Made by a program: the position numbers and the translations under genes. Of a stretch of 64,000 nt of DNA, positions 16,334 to 24,301 are shown piece by piece. The notes beneath the pieces were generated by a model, which was given only the letters and a program-made list of their open reading frames with translations, was not told where the DNA came from and did no database searches. The stretch is from WHSW01 sp963842795 (GTDB taxonomy: Bacteria; Actinomycetota; Thermoleophilia; Solirubrobacterales; 70-9). The stretch covers positions 62,001 to 126,000 of the forward strand of contig CAWJHV010000025.1 of the NCBI GenBank assembly GCA_963842795.1. The letters are read 5' to 3'. Each line of letters starts with the position of its first letter. The stretch's first letter is position 1.

Positions 16334-17653
16334 GTGAGGGGCAAGCGGTATCACGTGACCACGTTCGGGTGCCAGATGAACGAGCACGATTCCGAGCGGA
16401 TGAAGGGGATGCTCGAGTCGCTCGGCTACGCGCCGGCGGCCGAGCGCGCCGACGCCGACCTGATCCTCTTCAACACCTGCTCGATCCGCGAGGCGGCCGA
16501 CAACCGCTTCGTTGCCCACCTCGGCGAGGCCAAACGACTGAAGTCAGAGGACCCCGAGCGCGTCGTCGGGGTCGGCGGCTGCTGGGCCCAGTCGGTCAAG
16601 GACGAGGTCTTCGAGCGCTTCCCGTTCGTCGACGTTGCCTTCGGCCCGGGCCAGATCGCGAGGCTGGCCGAGTTCCTGGCGTCGGACTCGCTCACGGCGC
16701 AGGGGTATTTCGAGTTCGAGGACTTCTCGGGGCACCTGCCGATGAAGCGCGAGCGCGAGTTCCAGGCCTGGCTGCAGATCTCCCAGGGCTGCAACTGCCG
16801 TTGCTCGTACTGCATCGTGCCCTCGACTCGCGGTCGCGAGGAGAGCCGCCCCGCCGCCGAGCTCGTCGCCGAGGTCGAGGCGGTGGCCGCCGACGGAGTT
16901 CGGGAGGTCACCCTGCTGGGACAGAACGTGAACAGCTACGGCCGCGACCTGCGCCCCCGGACGAGCTTCGCCGAGATGCTGGCCATGGTCGACGCGGTCG
17001 ACGGCATCGAGCGGATCCGCTACACCAGCCCGCACCCGAAGGACATGCGCGAGGACGTCATCCGCGCCCACGTCGAGCTGCCGGCCGTCTGCGAGCACAT
17101 CCACCTGCCGCTGCAGTCGGGATCGAGCCCGATCCTGAAGGCGATGAGGCGGACCTACGATCGCGAGCGCTACCTCGATCGCGTCGCCCTGATCCGCGAG
17201 CACCTCCCGGATTGCGCGCTGACCACCGACATCATCGTCGGCTTCCCCGGTGAGGGCGAGGCGGACTTCGAGCGCACGCTCGAGGTCGTCGAGGAGGTCG
17301 GCTACGACGCCGCGTTCACCTTCATCTACTCGCCGCGACGCGGGACCGACGCGGCGACGCTCGACGACCAGGTCCCGCACGCGGTCAAGCGCGAGCGCAT
17401 GGGGCGCCTGGTCGAGGCGGTCCAGCGGCGCGCCCGCGAGCGGGCGCAGCGGTTCGTCGGGCGCACGCTCGAGGTGCTCGCCGAGGGCCAGAGCCGCACC
17501 GACGCGAGCCGGGTCCGCGGGCGCACCCGCCACAACAAGACGGTCAACTTCGACGGCACCGCCGCCCCCGGCGAGCTGGTCGAGGTCGAGATCGAGGCCG
17601 CGACCTCGCAGACGCTCTCCGGTCACGAACGCCTCCTCAGCCGCGCCGGCTGA
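16334..17653 (+). CDS. miaB: tRNA-2-methylthio-N6-isopentenyladenosine synthase MiaB
   Basis: Radical-SAM methylthiotransferase that modifies A37 of tRNA after MiaA acts. The 439-residue protein has the UPF0004 domain with cluster cysteines in TFGCQMNEHDSE, NTCSIRE and GGCWAQ, the radical SAM motif in GCNCRCSYCIVPSTRGRE (near residues 152-160), and a C-terminal TRAM domain. It starts with GTG; a TAAGAT box (16320-16325) ends eight bases upstream, so it is probably leaderless. miaA follows after 11 bases. Confidence 0.97.
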   Translation: MRGKRYHVTTFGCQMNEHDSERMKGMLESLGYAPAAERADADLILFNTCSIREAADNRFVAHLGEAKRLKSEDPERVVGVGGCWAQSVKDEVFERFPFVDVAFGPGQIARLAEFLASDSLTAQGYFEFEDFSGHLPMKREREFQAWLQISQGCNCRCSYCIVPSTRGREESRPAAELVAEVEAVAADGVREVTLLGQNVNSYGRDLRPRTSFAEMLAMVDAVDGIERIRYTSPHPKDMREDVIRAHVELPAVCEHIHLPLQSGSSPILKAMRRTYDRERYLDRVALIREHLPDCALTTDIIVGFPGEGEADFERTLEVVEEVGYDAAFTFIYSPRRGTDAATLDDQVPHAVKRERMGRLVEAVQRRARERAQRFVGRTLEVLAEGQSRTDASRVRGRTRHNKTVNFDGTAAPGELVEVEIEAATSQTLSGHERLLSRAG

Positions 17654-17664
17654 CCTCGCTCGCG

Positions 17665-18558
17665 ATGAGGATCCTCGCGATCTTCGGGCCGACCGCGGTC
17701 GGCAAGACCGGCGTCGCGATCGAGGTCGCCGAGCTCCTCCGCCACCGGGGCGAGGACCCGGTCGCGGTCTCCTGCGACGCGATCCAGGTCTATGAGGGGC
17801 TGGAGATCCTCAGCGGTGCCGCGACCGCGGCCGAGCGCGAGCGGCTCGAGCACCGCCTGACCGGCTTCGTGCCGATCGACGGCGAGTTTTCGGCCGGGCG
17901 GTTCGCCAACCTCGCCCACCCGGAGATCGACCAGCTGATCGCCGAGGGCCGGCGGCCGATCGTCGTCGGCGGTACCGGCCTCTACCTGCGGGCGGTGCTG
18001 GCCGAGCTCGAGCTGCGCCCCCCGGTGCCCGCAGACGTCCGCGCGGAGGTCGAGGCCGAGGTCGCCGCCCGCGGCCCCGAGGCCCTGCACGCCGAGCTCG
18101 CTCCCGAGCTCGCCTCCGGCGTGCACCCCAATGACCGCAAGCGGGTCGCGCGGCTCACCGAGCTCACGCGGCTCGGGATCGCCCCGCATGAATCCGCGGA
18201 CGGGCTTTGGAGTGATGCGCTGCGCCACCCGACGCTGCTCGTCGGCCTGACCGTCGACCGTGAGCTCCTGCGGGCGCGGATCGACGCAAGGGTCGACCGG
18301 ATGGTCGCGCTTGGTGTAGAGGCGGAGGTCGCCCGGGCCGATCGCGCCGGCGCCTCGCGCACCGCGCGGGCGGCGATCGGCTTCGAGGAGCTGCTCGCGG
18401 GCGACGTCGTGGCGACCAAGCGAGCGCAGTGGCGCTACGCGCGCCGTCAGCTGACCTGGATGCGGAGAATGGAGGACGTGATCCAGATCGATCGCAGCGG
18501 ACGCGACGACGCCGACGTCGCGGCCGAGATCGGCGCCCTGGTCGAGGGGGCGGATTGA
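17665..18558 (+). CDS. miaA: tRNA dimethylallyltransferase MiaA (divergent substrate loop)
   Basis: Transfers the dimethylallyl group to A37 of tRNAs reading UNN codons. The 297-residue protein has the P-loop FGPTAVGKT, the catalytic Asp in CDAIQVYEGLEI, VVGGTGLYLRAVL and the tRNA-binding HPNDRKRVARL region. The usual DSxQVYxxxDIxTAKP motif is altered: Ser becomes Ala and the TAKP part reads SGAA. Its TGA overlaps the TTG start of the next gene. The family and the miaB neighbour are clear despite the divergence. Confidence 0.93.
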   Translation: MRILAIFGPTAVGKTGVAIEVAELLRHRGEDPVAVSCDAIQVYEGLEILSGAATAAERERLEHRLTGFVPIDGEFSAGRFANLAHPEIDQLIAEGRRPIVVGGTGLYLRAVLAELELRPPVPADVRAEVEAEVAARGPEALHAELAPELASGVHPNDRKRVARLTELTRLGIAPHESADGLWSDALRHPTLLVGLTVDRELLRARIDARVDRMVALGVEAEVARADRAGASRTARAAIGFEELLAGDVVATKRAQWRYARRQLTWMRRMEDVIQIDRSGRDDADVAAEIGALVEGAD

Positions 18559-19013
18559 CCGCGATCGACACGGTCCAGGCGCTGAACTCCGTCTTCGACG
18601 ATTACGACTTCGTCGCGGTTCGCGATGCGCTCGAAGGATCGAGCTCCGACGCGATCAGCTCCGAGATCGTCGAGCTCAACCAGCTCGTCCGCGGGTCACT
18701 GGCCCCCGACGTCGTGGTCGAGTTCCACCGCGGCTTTCAGCTCCCCGAAGGAGCGCGCCACGAGGGCCTCGAGGGGTACCTGGGGTTCTTCCGCGGCTGG
18801 CTGGCGGCCTTCGACGAGTACCGGCTCGACCACGGCGGCTACGAGCAGATCGGCGACTCGGTCGTCGTCGACGTCGTCCACGTCGGACGCGGTCGCGGCA
18901 GCGGGTTGCCGGTGGAGTTCCCCCAGACGCAGAGATGGGTCTTCCGCGATGGGACGGTGGCCGAGCTCCACATCTACGAGACCCGGGCCGAAGCCGTGGC
19001 CGACACCGAATAG
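18555..19013 (+). CDS. SnoaL/NTF2-like protein
   Basis: 152-residue protein with the alpha+beta cone pattern of NTF2/SnoaL-like proteins: N-terminal helices (ALNSVFDDYDFVAV), then LEGYLGFFRGWLAAFDEY and paired strands ending in QRWVFRDGTVAELHIYE. Family members are small isomerases, hydrolases or binding proteins. No catalytic residues can be named. The TTG start overlaps the miaA stop, so it depends on that operon. The TAGCCT box of the next gene covers its stop codon. Confidence 0.7.
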   Translation: MTAIDTVQALNSVFDDYDFVAVRDALEGSSSDAISSEIVELNQLVRGSLAPDVVVEFHRGFQLPEGARHEGLEGYLGFFRGWLAAFDEYRLDHGGYEQIGDSVVVDVVHVGRGRGSGLPVEFPQTQRWVFRDGTVAELHIYETRAEAVADTE

Positions 19014-19023
19014 CCTGGCGCCG

Positions 19024-19863
19024 ATGCGGTTCGAGAAGTGGCAGGCGCTCGGCAACGACTACCTGATCGTCGAGCGCGACGCGCTCGCCTGGGAGCTGAC
19101 CCCGGAGCGCGTCCGCCGGCTCTGCGAGCCGCATTTCGGCGTCGGCTCGGACGGCATCCTCCTGCTCTCGGAGGCCGCCGACGAGCGCCATGTCGCCGAG
19201 CTGCGGATCTTCAACCCCGACGGCTCGGAGGCCGAGCTCTCGGGAAACGGCGCCCGCGAGGCGGTGCTCTACCTGCGCGCCGCCGGCTGGACCGACGCGG
19301 ACACCTTCTCGATCATCACCCGGGCGGGTGAGGTGATACCGACGGTCACCGGGCCGAACCGGGTCTCGATGGAGCTCGGGCGCGCCTCGGTGACCTCGCC
19401 CGATTACCCGGGCGGCGCCGAGGACGGCATCGGAACGGTCCAATCGGCGGGACGGGAGTGGTCGTTCCGCCATGTCAACGTCGGCAACCCGCAGTGCGTG
19501 ATCGAGGTCGGCGCCGAGCTCGAGCACCTCGACCTGGCGGCGATCGGGCCGGCGATCGAGTCGAACACCGAGCTCTTTCCCAACCGCACGAACGTCTCCT
19601 TCACCAGGGTCGAGGGATCGTCGGTCCGCGCCCGGATCTTCGAGCGCGGGGTGGGGGAGACGCTCGCCTCGGGCACCGGCGCGAGTGGCGCCGCGGTCGC
19701 GGCCTTCCTCGACGGCGCCCCGTCGCCGCTGCGGGTCGAGCTCGACGGCGGAGCGCTCGAGGTCGAGGTCTCCGAGGCGCTCGACCTGACCCTCATCGGT
19801 AACGCCGAGCGGGTCTACGCCGGCGAGCTCGACCCCGAGCTGGTCGCCTCGCTCGCCTGCTGA
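19024..19863 (+). CDS. DapF-family (diaminopimelate epimerase-like) protein with Ser-Ser in place of the catalytic Cys pair
   Basis: 279-residue member of the DapF fold: FEKWQALGNDYL, PHFGVGSDGIL, FNPDGSEAEL, VNVGNPQCVIEV, NRTNVSF and the FERGVGET segment are all in family order. DapF uses two cysteines to invert LL-DAP. Here the first motif reads ELSGNGARE (Ser73 at TCG 19240-19242) and the second LASGTGAS (Ser216 at TCG 19669-19671), so both acid/base residues are serine. Cys-to-Ser changes in studied DapF enzymes strongly impair epimerisation. It may have another activity, or a different enzyme may make meso-DAP. A TAGCCT box (19011-19016) lies seven bases before the ATG. Confidence 0.88.
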   Translation: MRFEKWQALGNDYLIVERDALAWELTPERVRRLCEPHFGVGSDGILLLSEAADERHVAELRIFNPDGSEAELSGNGAREAVLYLRAAGWTDADTFSIITRAGEVIPTVTGPNRVSMELGRASVTSPDYPGGAEDGIGTVQSAGREWSFRHVNVGNPQCVIEVGAELEHLDLAAIGPAIESNTELFPNRTNVSFTRVEGSSVRARIFERGVGETLASGTGASGAAVAAFLDGAPSPLRVELDGGALEVEVSEALDLTLIGNAERVYAGELDPELVASLAC

Positions 19864-19875
19864 AGACGCGCCGAG

Positions 19876-19912
19876 GCGCACGTTGGCCGTCGCTGGGACG
19901 GCTAACGTGCGC
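19876..19912. terminator. Strong bidirectional hairpin terminator after the dapF-like gene
   Basis: 16-base arms (19876-19891 and 19897-19912) pair with a single G-T wobble around a 5-base loop GCTGG. It begins 13 bases after the dapF-like stop. On the other strand it lies 16 bases past the end of the small candidate ORF at 19928-20053, so it could end both transcripts. Confidence 0.8.
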
Positions 19913-19927
19913 TTCGGCCTGGAAGTC

Positions 19928-20053
19928 TCAGCCGCGGCGGAGACCGAGGAAGGCGCGGGCCGCGCGCGGGCGCTTCGAGCTCGCCCGGACGGAGTTATTG
20001 GGGCCGGCGTGTTCCTGGGACTGGGCGGTGATGACGTGGATGAAGGAACGCAT
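19928..20053 (-). CDS. Candidate small gene, 41-residue basic peptide
   Basis: ATG at 20053, stop TGA at 19928-19930. The peptide starts MRSFIHVITAQSQEHAG and ends with the basic RAARAFLGLRRG. An AAGGGAG ribosome site lies six bases before the ATG, and a strong hairpin follows the stop. The ribosome site is in the 3' arm of a short inverted repeat (CCCCTTA upstream, TAAGGGAG), so translation could be controlled. No family is recognised; chance is possible at this length. Confidence 0.35.
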   Translation of the reverse strand: MRSFIHVITAQSQEHAGPNNSVRASSKRPRAARAFLGLRRG

Positions 20054-20120
20054 CTGAGACTCCCTTATCGAGTGGTAAGGGGAGCCTGCCAGCCCGCGGA
20101 GGACCCGGATGTGGCCTGCG

Positions 20121-20267
20121 TCACGGAGCGAGCGTGACGTTGCTCACCGAGCGCGAGCGATCACCGGAGCCGACGCCGAGGTCGATCATCATCGCGGCGA
20201 TCAGGCCAAGCGCCGCGACCAGCACCGCGACACCGACGACGAGGAAGAGCCGCTCAGGGATCGACAC
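20121..20267 (-). CDS. Candidate small single-pass membrane protein, 48 residues
   Basis: GTG at 20267, stop TGA at 20121-20123. The product starts VSIPERLFLVVGVAVLVAAL, then continues hydrophobically to residue 28 and ends in a short polar tail. It lies 58 bases downstream of the multi-pass membrane gene at 20326-20922 and could be co-transcribed with it. The ribosome site is weak, so it is a candidate only. Confidence 0.35.
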   Translation of the reverse strand: MSIPERLFLVVGVAVLVAALGLIAAMMIDLGVGSGDRSRSVSNVTLAP

Positions 20268-20325
20268 GCCTGGAGCTTTGGACCCGGCGGGCCGAACTCC
20301 TGCTCGCGGTCGGGGGCTTGCGAGC

Positions 20326-20922
20326 TCACGGCGATCGATCCGGTCGAGGGGCCGGAACGCCCCGCCGGGCGACGGCGAGCTCGGCGAGGCGGGCGACGAC
20401 GAAGCCGAAGGCGAAATAGAGCGCCGGCAACCACAACGGGACGCCGAGCAGGGAGTCGCTCGAAGGGGCGTACTCCGACAGCTCGGACTCGACGATCACG
20501 GCCTCGGCCAGCGGGCCGACGATCGCCGCGGCAAGTCCGCAGGCGAGCGCCGGCCGACCGCCGCCGAGCCAGCACGCGATCAGCACGACGAGCGCCGCGA
20601 CCAGCGTCGTCGCCGGCCCCTCGGGCTCGTCGTGGACGATCGCAGTGACCGCGTAGAGCGCGAGCACCGCCGCGATCGCCGCGAGGCCCACCCGCAGGTC
20701 GAACCCGGGCCGCGATGGCCCGAGGCGCAGCCTGAGCTCGGCCAGAGCGGCGGTTGCGAGGCCGACCGCGAGGCAGAACCAGATCGCGCTCTCCCAGATG
20801 AAGGGCACGGAGTGATCGAGGTAGCGCGTGGTGTGCGACTGCACGTGGCCGGCGTCGCCCACCAGGCCGCCGACGGCGCCGATGGCGAACAGGACCAGCA
20901 GCTCCGCGGGGGTCAGTCGCAT
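20326..20922 (-). CDS. Multi-pass membrane protein of unknown function
   Basis: 198 residues with about five transmembrane helices (near 7-22, 44-62, 78-98, 104-130 and 158-180). The motif GVPLWLPALYFAFGFVVARL near the C-terminus is a Trp-Pro-Tyr membrane signature that faintly recalls Insig-like and other lipid-associated families, but I cannot assign a family. His26 and His30 in DAGHVQSH face the start of helix 2. It is divergent from the aminotransferase at 20982 with 59 bases between. The region downstream to dapF-like holds two small candidate ORFs and a terminator. Confidence 0.65.
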   Translation of the reverse strand: MRLTPAELLVLFAIGAVGGLVGDAGHVQSHTTRYLDHSVPFIWESAIWFCLAVGLATAALAELRLRLGPSRPGFDLRVGLAAIAAVLALYAVTAIVHDEPEGPATTLVAALVVLIACWLGGGRPALACGLAAAIVGPLAEAVIVESELSEYAPSSDSLLGVPLWLPALYFAFGFVVARLAELAVARRGVPAPRPDRSP

Positions 20923-20981
20923 GGGCCGCCGCGCAGTATCGCCGAGGCCGTCGCGGGCCGGGGGCGCTAGCTTCCCAGCCG

Positions 20982-22151
20982 ATGGCGCTCACCGACCCCT
21001 CCAAGCGACTCGAGGCGATCCCCCCCTACATGTTCGCCGAGCTCGAGCGGAAGGTCGCCGCCAAGCGCGCGGCCGGGATCGACGTGATCAGCCTCGGGAT
21101 CGGCGATCCGGACCGGCCGACCTACCCGCACATCGTCGAGGCGATGCAGGCCGCGGTCGCCGATCCGGGGACGCACCAGTACCCCTCGAACCGCGGCCGC
21201 CCGGAGTTTCGCGACTCCTTCTCGCGCTTCTACGACCGCCGGTTCGGGGTCGAGATCGACCCCGAGACGGAGGTGATCCCGGCGATCGGCGCCAAGGAGT
21301 GCATCTACAACCTCTCCTTCGCCTTCCTCGATCCCGGCGACGTCGCGCTCGCCTCCGACCCCGGCTATCCGGTCTACACCGGCGGGCCGCTGCTCGCCGG
21401 CGCCGAGCCCGTCGTCCTGCCCCTGATTCCCGCGCGCGGGTTCCGCCCGGACCTCGAGGCGATCGACCCCGAGCACCTGCGGCGCGCGCGCCTGATCTTC
21501 CTCAACTACCCGAACAACCCGACCGGGGCCGTACTTCCCGAGGGCCTGTTCGAGAGCGTGATCGAGCTCGCCCGCGAGCACGAGATCCTCGTCGTTCACG
21601 ACAACGCCTATTCGGAGACGACCTACGACGGCTACGTGGCGCCGAGCTTCCTCGCCACACCGGGCGCGAAGGAGGTCGGGGTCGAGGTCTTCTCGCTCTC
21701 GAAGGGCTTCAACATGACCGGCTGGCGCTGCGCGGCGATCCTCGGCAACCCAGACGCCGTGGCCTCCTACTGGCGGCTGAAGACCAACATCGACTCGGGC
21801 CCGTTCGAAGCGGTGCAGCTCGCCGGCGCCGCTGCGCTCGACGGGCCGCCGGAGGCGCTGGCGGAGATGAACGCGATCTACGAGCGCCGGCGCGACCTGG
21901 TGGTCGACGCCCTGCGTGAGATCGGGGTCGAGGTGGCGGCGCCGAAGGGAACGATCTACATCTGGGCTCCGGTCCCCGAGGGCCACACCTCGACCTCTTT
22001 CGCCGAGCTCGTGCTCGAGCAGGCGGCGGTGGTCGTCTCGCCGGGCTCGATGTACGGGCCGAGCGGCGAAGGCTTCTTCAGGATCTCGCTGACGACGCCG
22101 GACGAGCGCCTCGCCGAGGCGGTCGAAAGGCTTCGCGAACACCTCTCCTGA
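20982..22151 (+). CDS. dapL: LL-diaminopimelate aminotransferase-like PLP enzyme
   Basis: Fold-type I aminotransferase of 389 residues. GIGDPDRPTYPHIVEAM, DPGYPVYTGG, NYPNNPTGAV and the PLP lysine in SLSKGFNMTGWR match the DapL/LL-DAP aminotransferase group, which converts tetrahydrodipicolinate and glutamate to LL-DAP in one step. MalY/AspC-like aminotransferases share much of this. Nearness to the dapF-like gene supports a lysine/peptidoglycan role. A TAGCTT box (20968-20973) ends eight bases before the ATG. Confidence 0.82.
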   Translation: MALTDPSKRLEAIPPYMFAELERKVAAKRAAGIDVISLGIGDPDRPTYPHIVEAMQAAVADPGTHQYPSNRGRPEFRDSFSRFYDRRFGVEIDPETEVIPAIGAKECIYNLSFAFLDPGDVALASDPGYPVYTGGPLLAGAEPVVLPLIPARGFRPDLEAIDPEHLRRARLIFLNYPNNPTGAVLPEGLFESVIELAREHEILVVHDNAYSETTYDGYVAPSFLATPGAKEVGVEVFSLSKGFNMTGWRCAAILGNPDAVASYWRLKTNIDSGPFEAVQLAGAAALDGPPEALAEMNAIYERRRDLVVDALREIGVEVAAPKGTIYIWAPVPEGHTSTSFAELVLEQAAVVVSPGSMYGPSGEGFFRISLTTPDERLAEAVERLREHLS

Positions 22152-22188
22152 GTCGCAATCGTCACTAGCGAAACGGGGGTAAGTGCAA

Positions 22189-22218
22189 CCTCTGACGCGC
22201 TGATGTGTTAGCACTTAC
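22189..22218. terminator. Inverted repeat after dapL
   Basis: GTAAGTGC (22189-22196) and GCACTTAC (22211-22218) form a perfect 8-bp stem extended by AAC/GTT inside the loop, 38 bases after the dapL stop. It may terminate dapL or be an operator for the transporter gene 84 bases further on. It is more AT-rich than its surroundings. Confidence 0.45.
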
Positions 22219-22301
22219 TCATAGGAGAACCAAAAGACGTTTGCACTGGGGCGTTGGGGGGAAATTCAAGCCTCCGCCACCACTCTCCGATCCGATAACG
22301 A

Positions 22302-23168
22302 ATGACGACTCTTGGCATAGCGCTGGCACTCGCGTGCGCGGCAATGGCGAACCTCTCGATGCTGTTCAAACATCGCGGGGCCTGCGAGGCACCTGAGATC
22401 AGGCTCCGGAGCCCGCTGCAGAGCCTCACGGCGCTGTTTCGGTCGCGGTGGTGGACGGTGGGGTTCGCGGTCGCCGCGGTCGCCTGGGTGCTCCACGTCG
22501 CCGCGATGGCGGTCGCCCCGCTGTCGCTGGTCCAGGCAGTGATCGCGGGGGGTCTGGTGCTGGTCGCCTTCCCGGCCCAGCGGTACTTCGGACACCGGCT
22601 CAACCGCCGCGAGTGGCTCGGCCTCGGGCTCGCCGCCGCCGGACTCGCCTTCCTGGCCGTCACAGTCCCGCATGCGACCGAGAACGAGGGCTACTCGATC
22701 GCCACCCTCGCCGGCTTCGAGGCGGTGCTGGTCGGCGCCGGCTGCGCGCTGTTCGCCTCCGGCATCCTGCGCCGCGGCTCGATCTGCCACGGGGTCGTGC
22801 TCGGGCTCGCGTCCGGCCTGCTGATCGGGGTCTCCAACGTCGCGATCAAGGCGCTCACCGAGGCGATCGACGCCGGGGGTGCGATCGCGATCGCCAGCCC
22901 GTGGACGCTGCTCGCGGTGATCGGCGGCATCGGCGCCTTCTTCGCCCTCGCGCGCGGGATGCAGCTCGGCGAGGCGATCCCGGTGATCGCCACCGCCTCG
23001 GTGGCCTCCAACTGCGCCGCGATCCTCGGCGGAGTGATCGTCTTCGGCGACCCGATCGGCTCCGGGGCGCTGGAGGGCATGGCCCGGGGCCTCGCGTTTG
23101 CCGCCGTGATCGCGGCGGCGGTCGTGATGCCGTCGCCCGCGTCGCCGAGCGAGCCCGGCCGCGCCTAG
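22302..23168 (+). CDS. DMT-superfamily (EamA/NIPA-like) membrane transporter
   Basis: Integral membrane protein of 288 residues with eight or nine hydrophobic helices and little else. The two-half pattern (helices with LVQAVIAGGLVLVAFPAQ, later GEAIPVIATASVASN) is typical of drug/metabolite transporters, closest in feel to NIPA-type magnesium transporters. ATG 22302 has no clear ribosome site. The gene ends 20 bases before a long bidirectional terminator. The substrate is unknown. Confidence 0.72.
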   Translation: MTTLGIALALACAAMANLSMLFKHRGACEAPEIRLRSPLQSLTALFRSRWWTVGFAVAAVAWVLHVAAMAVAPLSLVQAVIAGGLVLVAFPAQRYFGHRLNRREWLGLGLAAAGLAFLAVTVPHATENEGYSIATLAGFEAVLVGAGCALFASGILRRGSICHGVVLGLASGLLIGVSNVAIKALTEAIDAGGAIAIASPWTLLAVIGGIGAFFALARGMQLGEAIPVIATASVASNCAAILGGVIVFGDPIGSGALEGMARGLAFAAVIAAAVVMPSPASPSEPGRA

Positions 23169-23188
23169 GCGGCTGGCCGCGCCGCGCT

Positions 23189-23239
23189 CGCCGAGTGTCA
23201 ACACATCCACACCATGGGTGGTCGAGGTGACACTCGGCG
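23189..23239. terminator. Bidirectional terminator between convergent genes
   Basis: Perfect 12-bp stem: CGCCGAGTGTCA at 23189-23200 and TGACACTCGGCG at 23228-23239. The loop contains a smaller CCAC/GTGG pairing. It sits between the transporter (plus) and epimerase (minus) gene ends. Confidence 0.8.
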
Positions 23240-23295
23240 CTTGAGGTGGCGAGGAGGTAGCGGGTCGGTCGTGCCGACGCAAGCCCCCGGGCGGG

Positions 23296-24276
23296 CTAGA
23301 GCTTGCCCTCGGCGGCGAGCGTCTCGCGCAGACCGGTGTCGAGGCCGCGCGGCGAGTAGCCGAGCTCTGCCATCGCCTTGTCGTGCTTGGCCCAGAACGT
23401 GACCCCGTCCGCGGATGAGATCAGCTCGCGGAGGTTGGGCGGCTGACCCATGATCTTGCCGACAACCGGGCCCACGGGCGTGAGCGCCTTCAACAGGCCG
23501 GTCGGCATCGCCCCCCGCGGAGGCTTGCGATCCGTCACTTCGGCCACGGTGCCGATCATCTCGCGCATGGTGGTGATCTGGCCGCCGAGGTTGTATGCCT
23601 CGCCGGCGACGCCCTTGTCGAGCGCCAGCAGGACCCCGTCGGCGACGTCCTCGACGTGGACCATGTTCATTCCGAGGTCGGGGAAGGGCAGCAGCGGCAG
23701 CCGGCCGGCCACGAAGTCGGAGATCGTCTTGCCGATGGCCGAGTGGTCGGCGGGCCCGTAGACGCCGCCGGGCTGCACGATCACGCACGGCAGCCCCTCC
23801 TCGTCGATCATCCGCCGCGCCATCCGGTGGGCCTCGTACTTGGTCTGCTCGTAGTAGGAGGTGAACTCCTTGCCCGGGTGGTCGTAGCTCTCGTCGACGA
23901 CCTCGCCGTGGGTGTTGCCGTAGGCGCCGATGGTCGAGACGTAGACGACCTTCGGGGTCTTCGCCTCGAGCGCGGCGCGCAGCATCGTCTCCGTGCCGAG
24001 CACGTTGGCCTCGTACATCCGCCGATGCTCGGAAGCCGGGATCCCGACCTCGTAGATCGCCGCGCCGTGGATCGCGGCATCGCACCCCTCGAGGCCCGAG
24101 GCGAGCGCGGCCGCGTCGGCGAGGTCGCCGATCACCGGCTCGCAGCCCAGGGCCACCAGCGGCTCGGCCTTCTCGCTCGACCGGGCGAGCACCCGGACGT
24201 CGTCGCCGCGCTCGCGCAGCTTGCGGGCGACGTGACCGCCGATGAACCCGGTCGCGCCGGTGACGAAGACCTTCAT
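23296..24276 (-). CDS. NAD-dependent epimerase/dehydratase (extended SDR, HpnA-like)
   Basis: 326-residue extended short-chain dehydrogenase. The NAD motif is VTGATGFIGGHVARKL at the start; the catalytic Ser/Thr is in YVSTIGAYG and the Tyr-x-x-x-Lys pair in YYEQTKYEA. The sequence resembles hopanoid-associated sugar epimerases (HpnA) and dihydroflavonol reductase-like enzymes. No hopanoid genes are visible in the window, so the substrate stays open. A TAGGCT box (minus strand, 24291-24286) ends nine bases before the ATG. Confidence 0.88.
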   Translation of the reverse strand: MKVFVTGATGFIGGHVARKLRERGDDVRVLARSSEKAEPLVALGCEPVIGDLADAAALASGLEGCDAAIHGAAIYEVGIPASEHRRMYEANVLGTETMLRAALEAKTPKVVYVSTIGAYGNTHGEVVDESYDHPGKEFTSYYEQTKYEAHRMARRMIDEEGLPCVIVQPGGVYGPADHSAIGKTISDFVAGRLPLLPFPDLGMNMVHVEDVADGVLLALDKGVAGEAYNLGGQITTMREMIGTVAEVTDRKPPRGAMPTGLLKALTPVGPVVGKIMGQPPNLRELISSADGVTFWAKHDKAMAELGYSPRGLDTGLRETLAAEGKL

Positions 24277-24301
24277 GCGCTGGGCAGCCTATCCCGCCCC
24301 G

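Noticed and set aside
22189..22218. CIRCE (HrcA) operator, suggested by TTAGCACT
   Set aside because: In CIRCE the arms are TTAGCACTC-N9-GAGTGCTAA. Here the arms point the other way (GTAAGTGC...GCACTTAC), and no chaperone gene is near.
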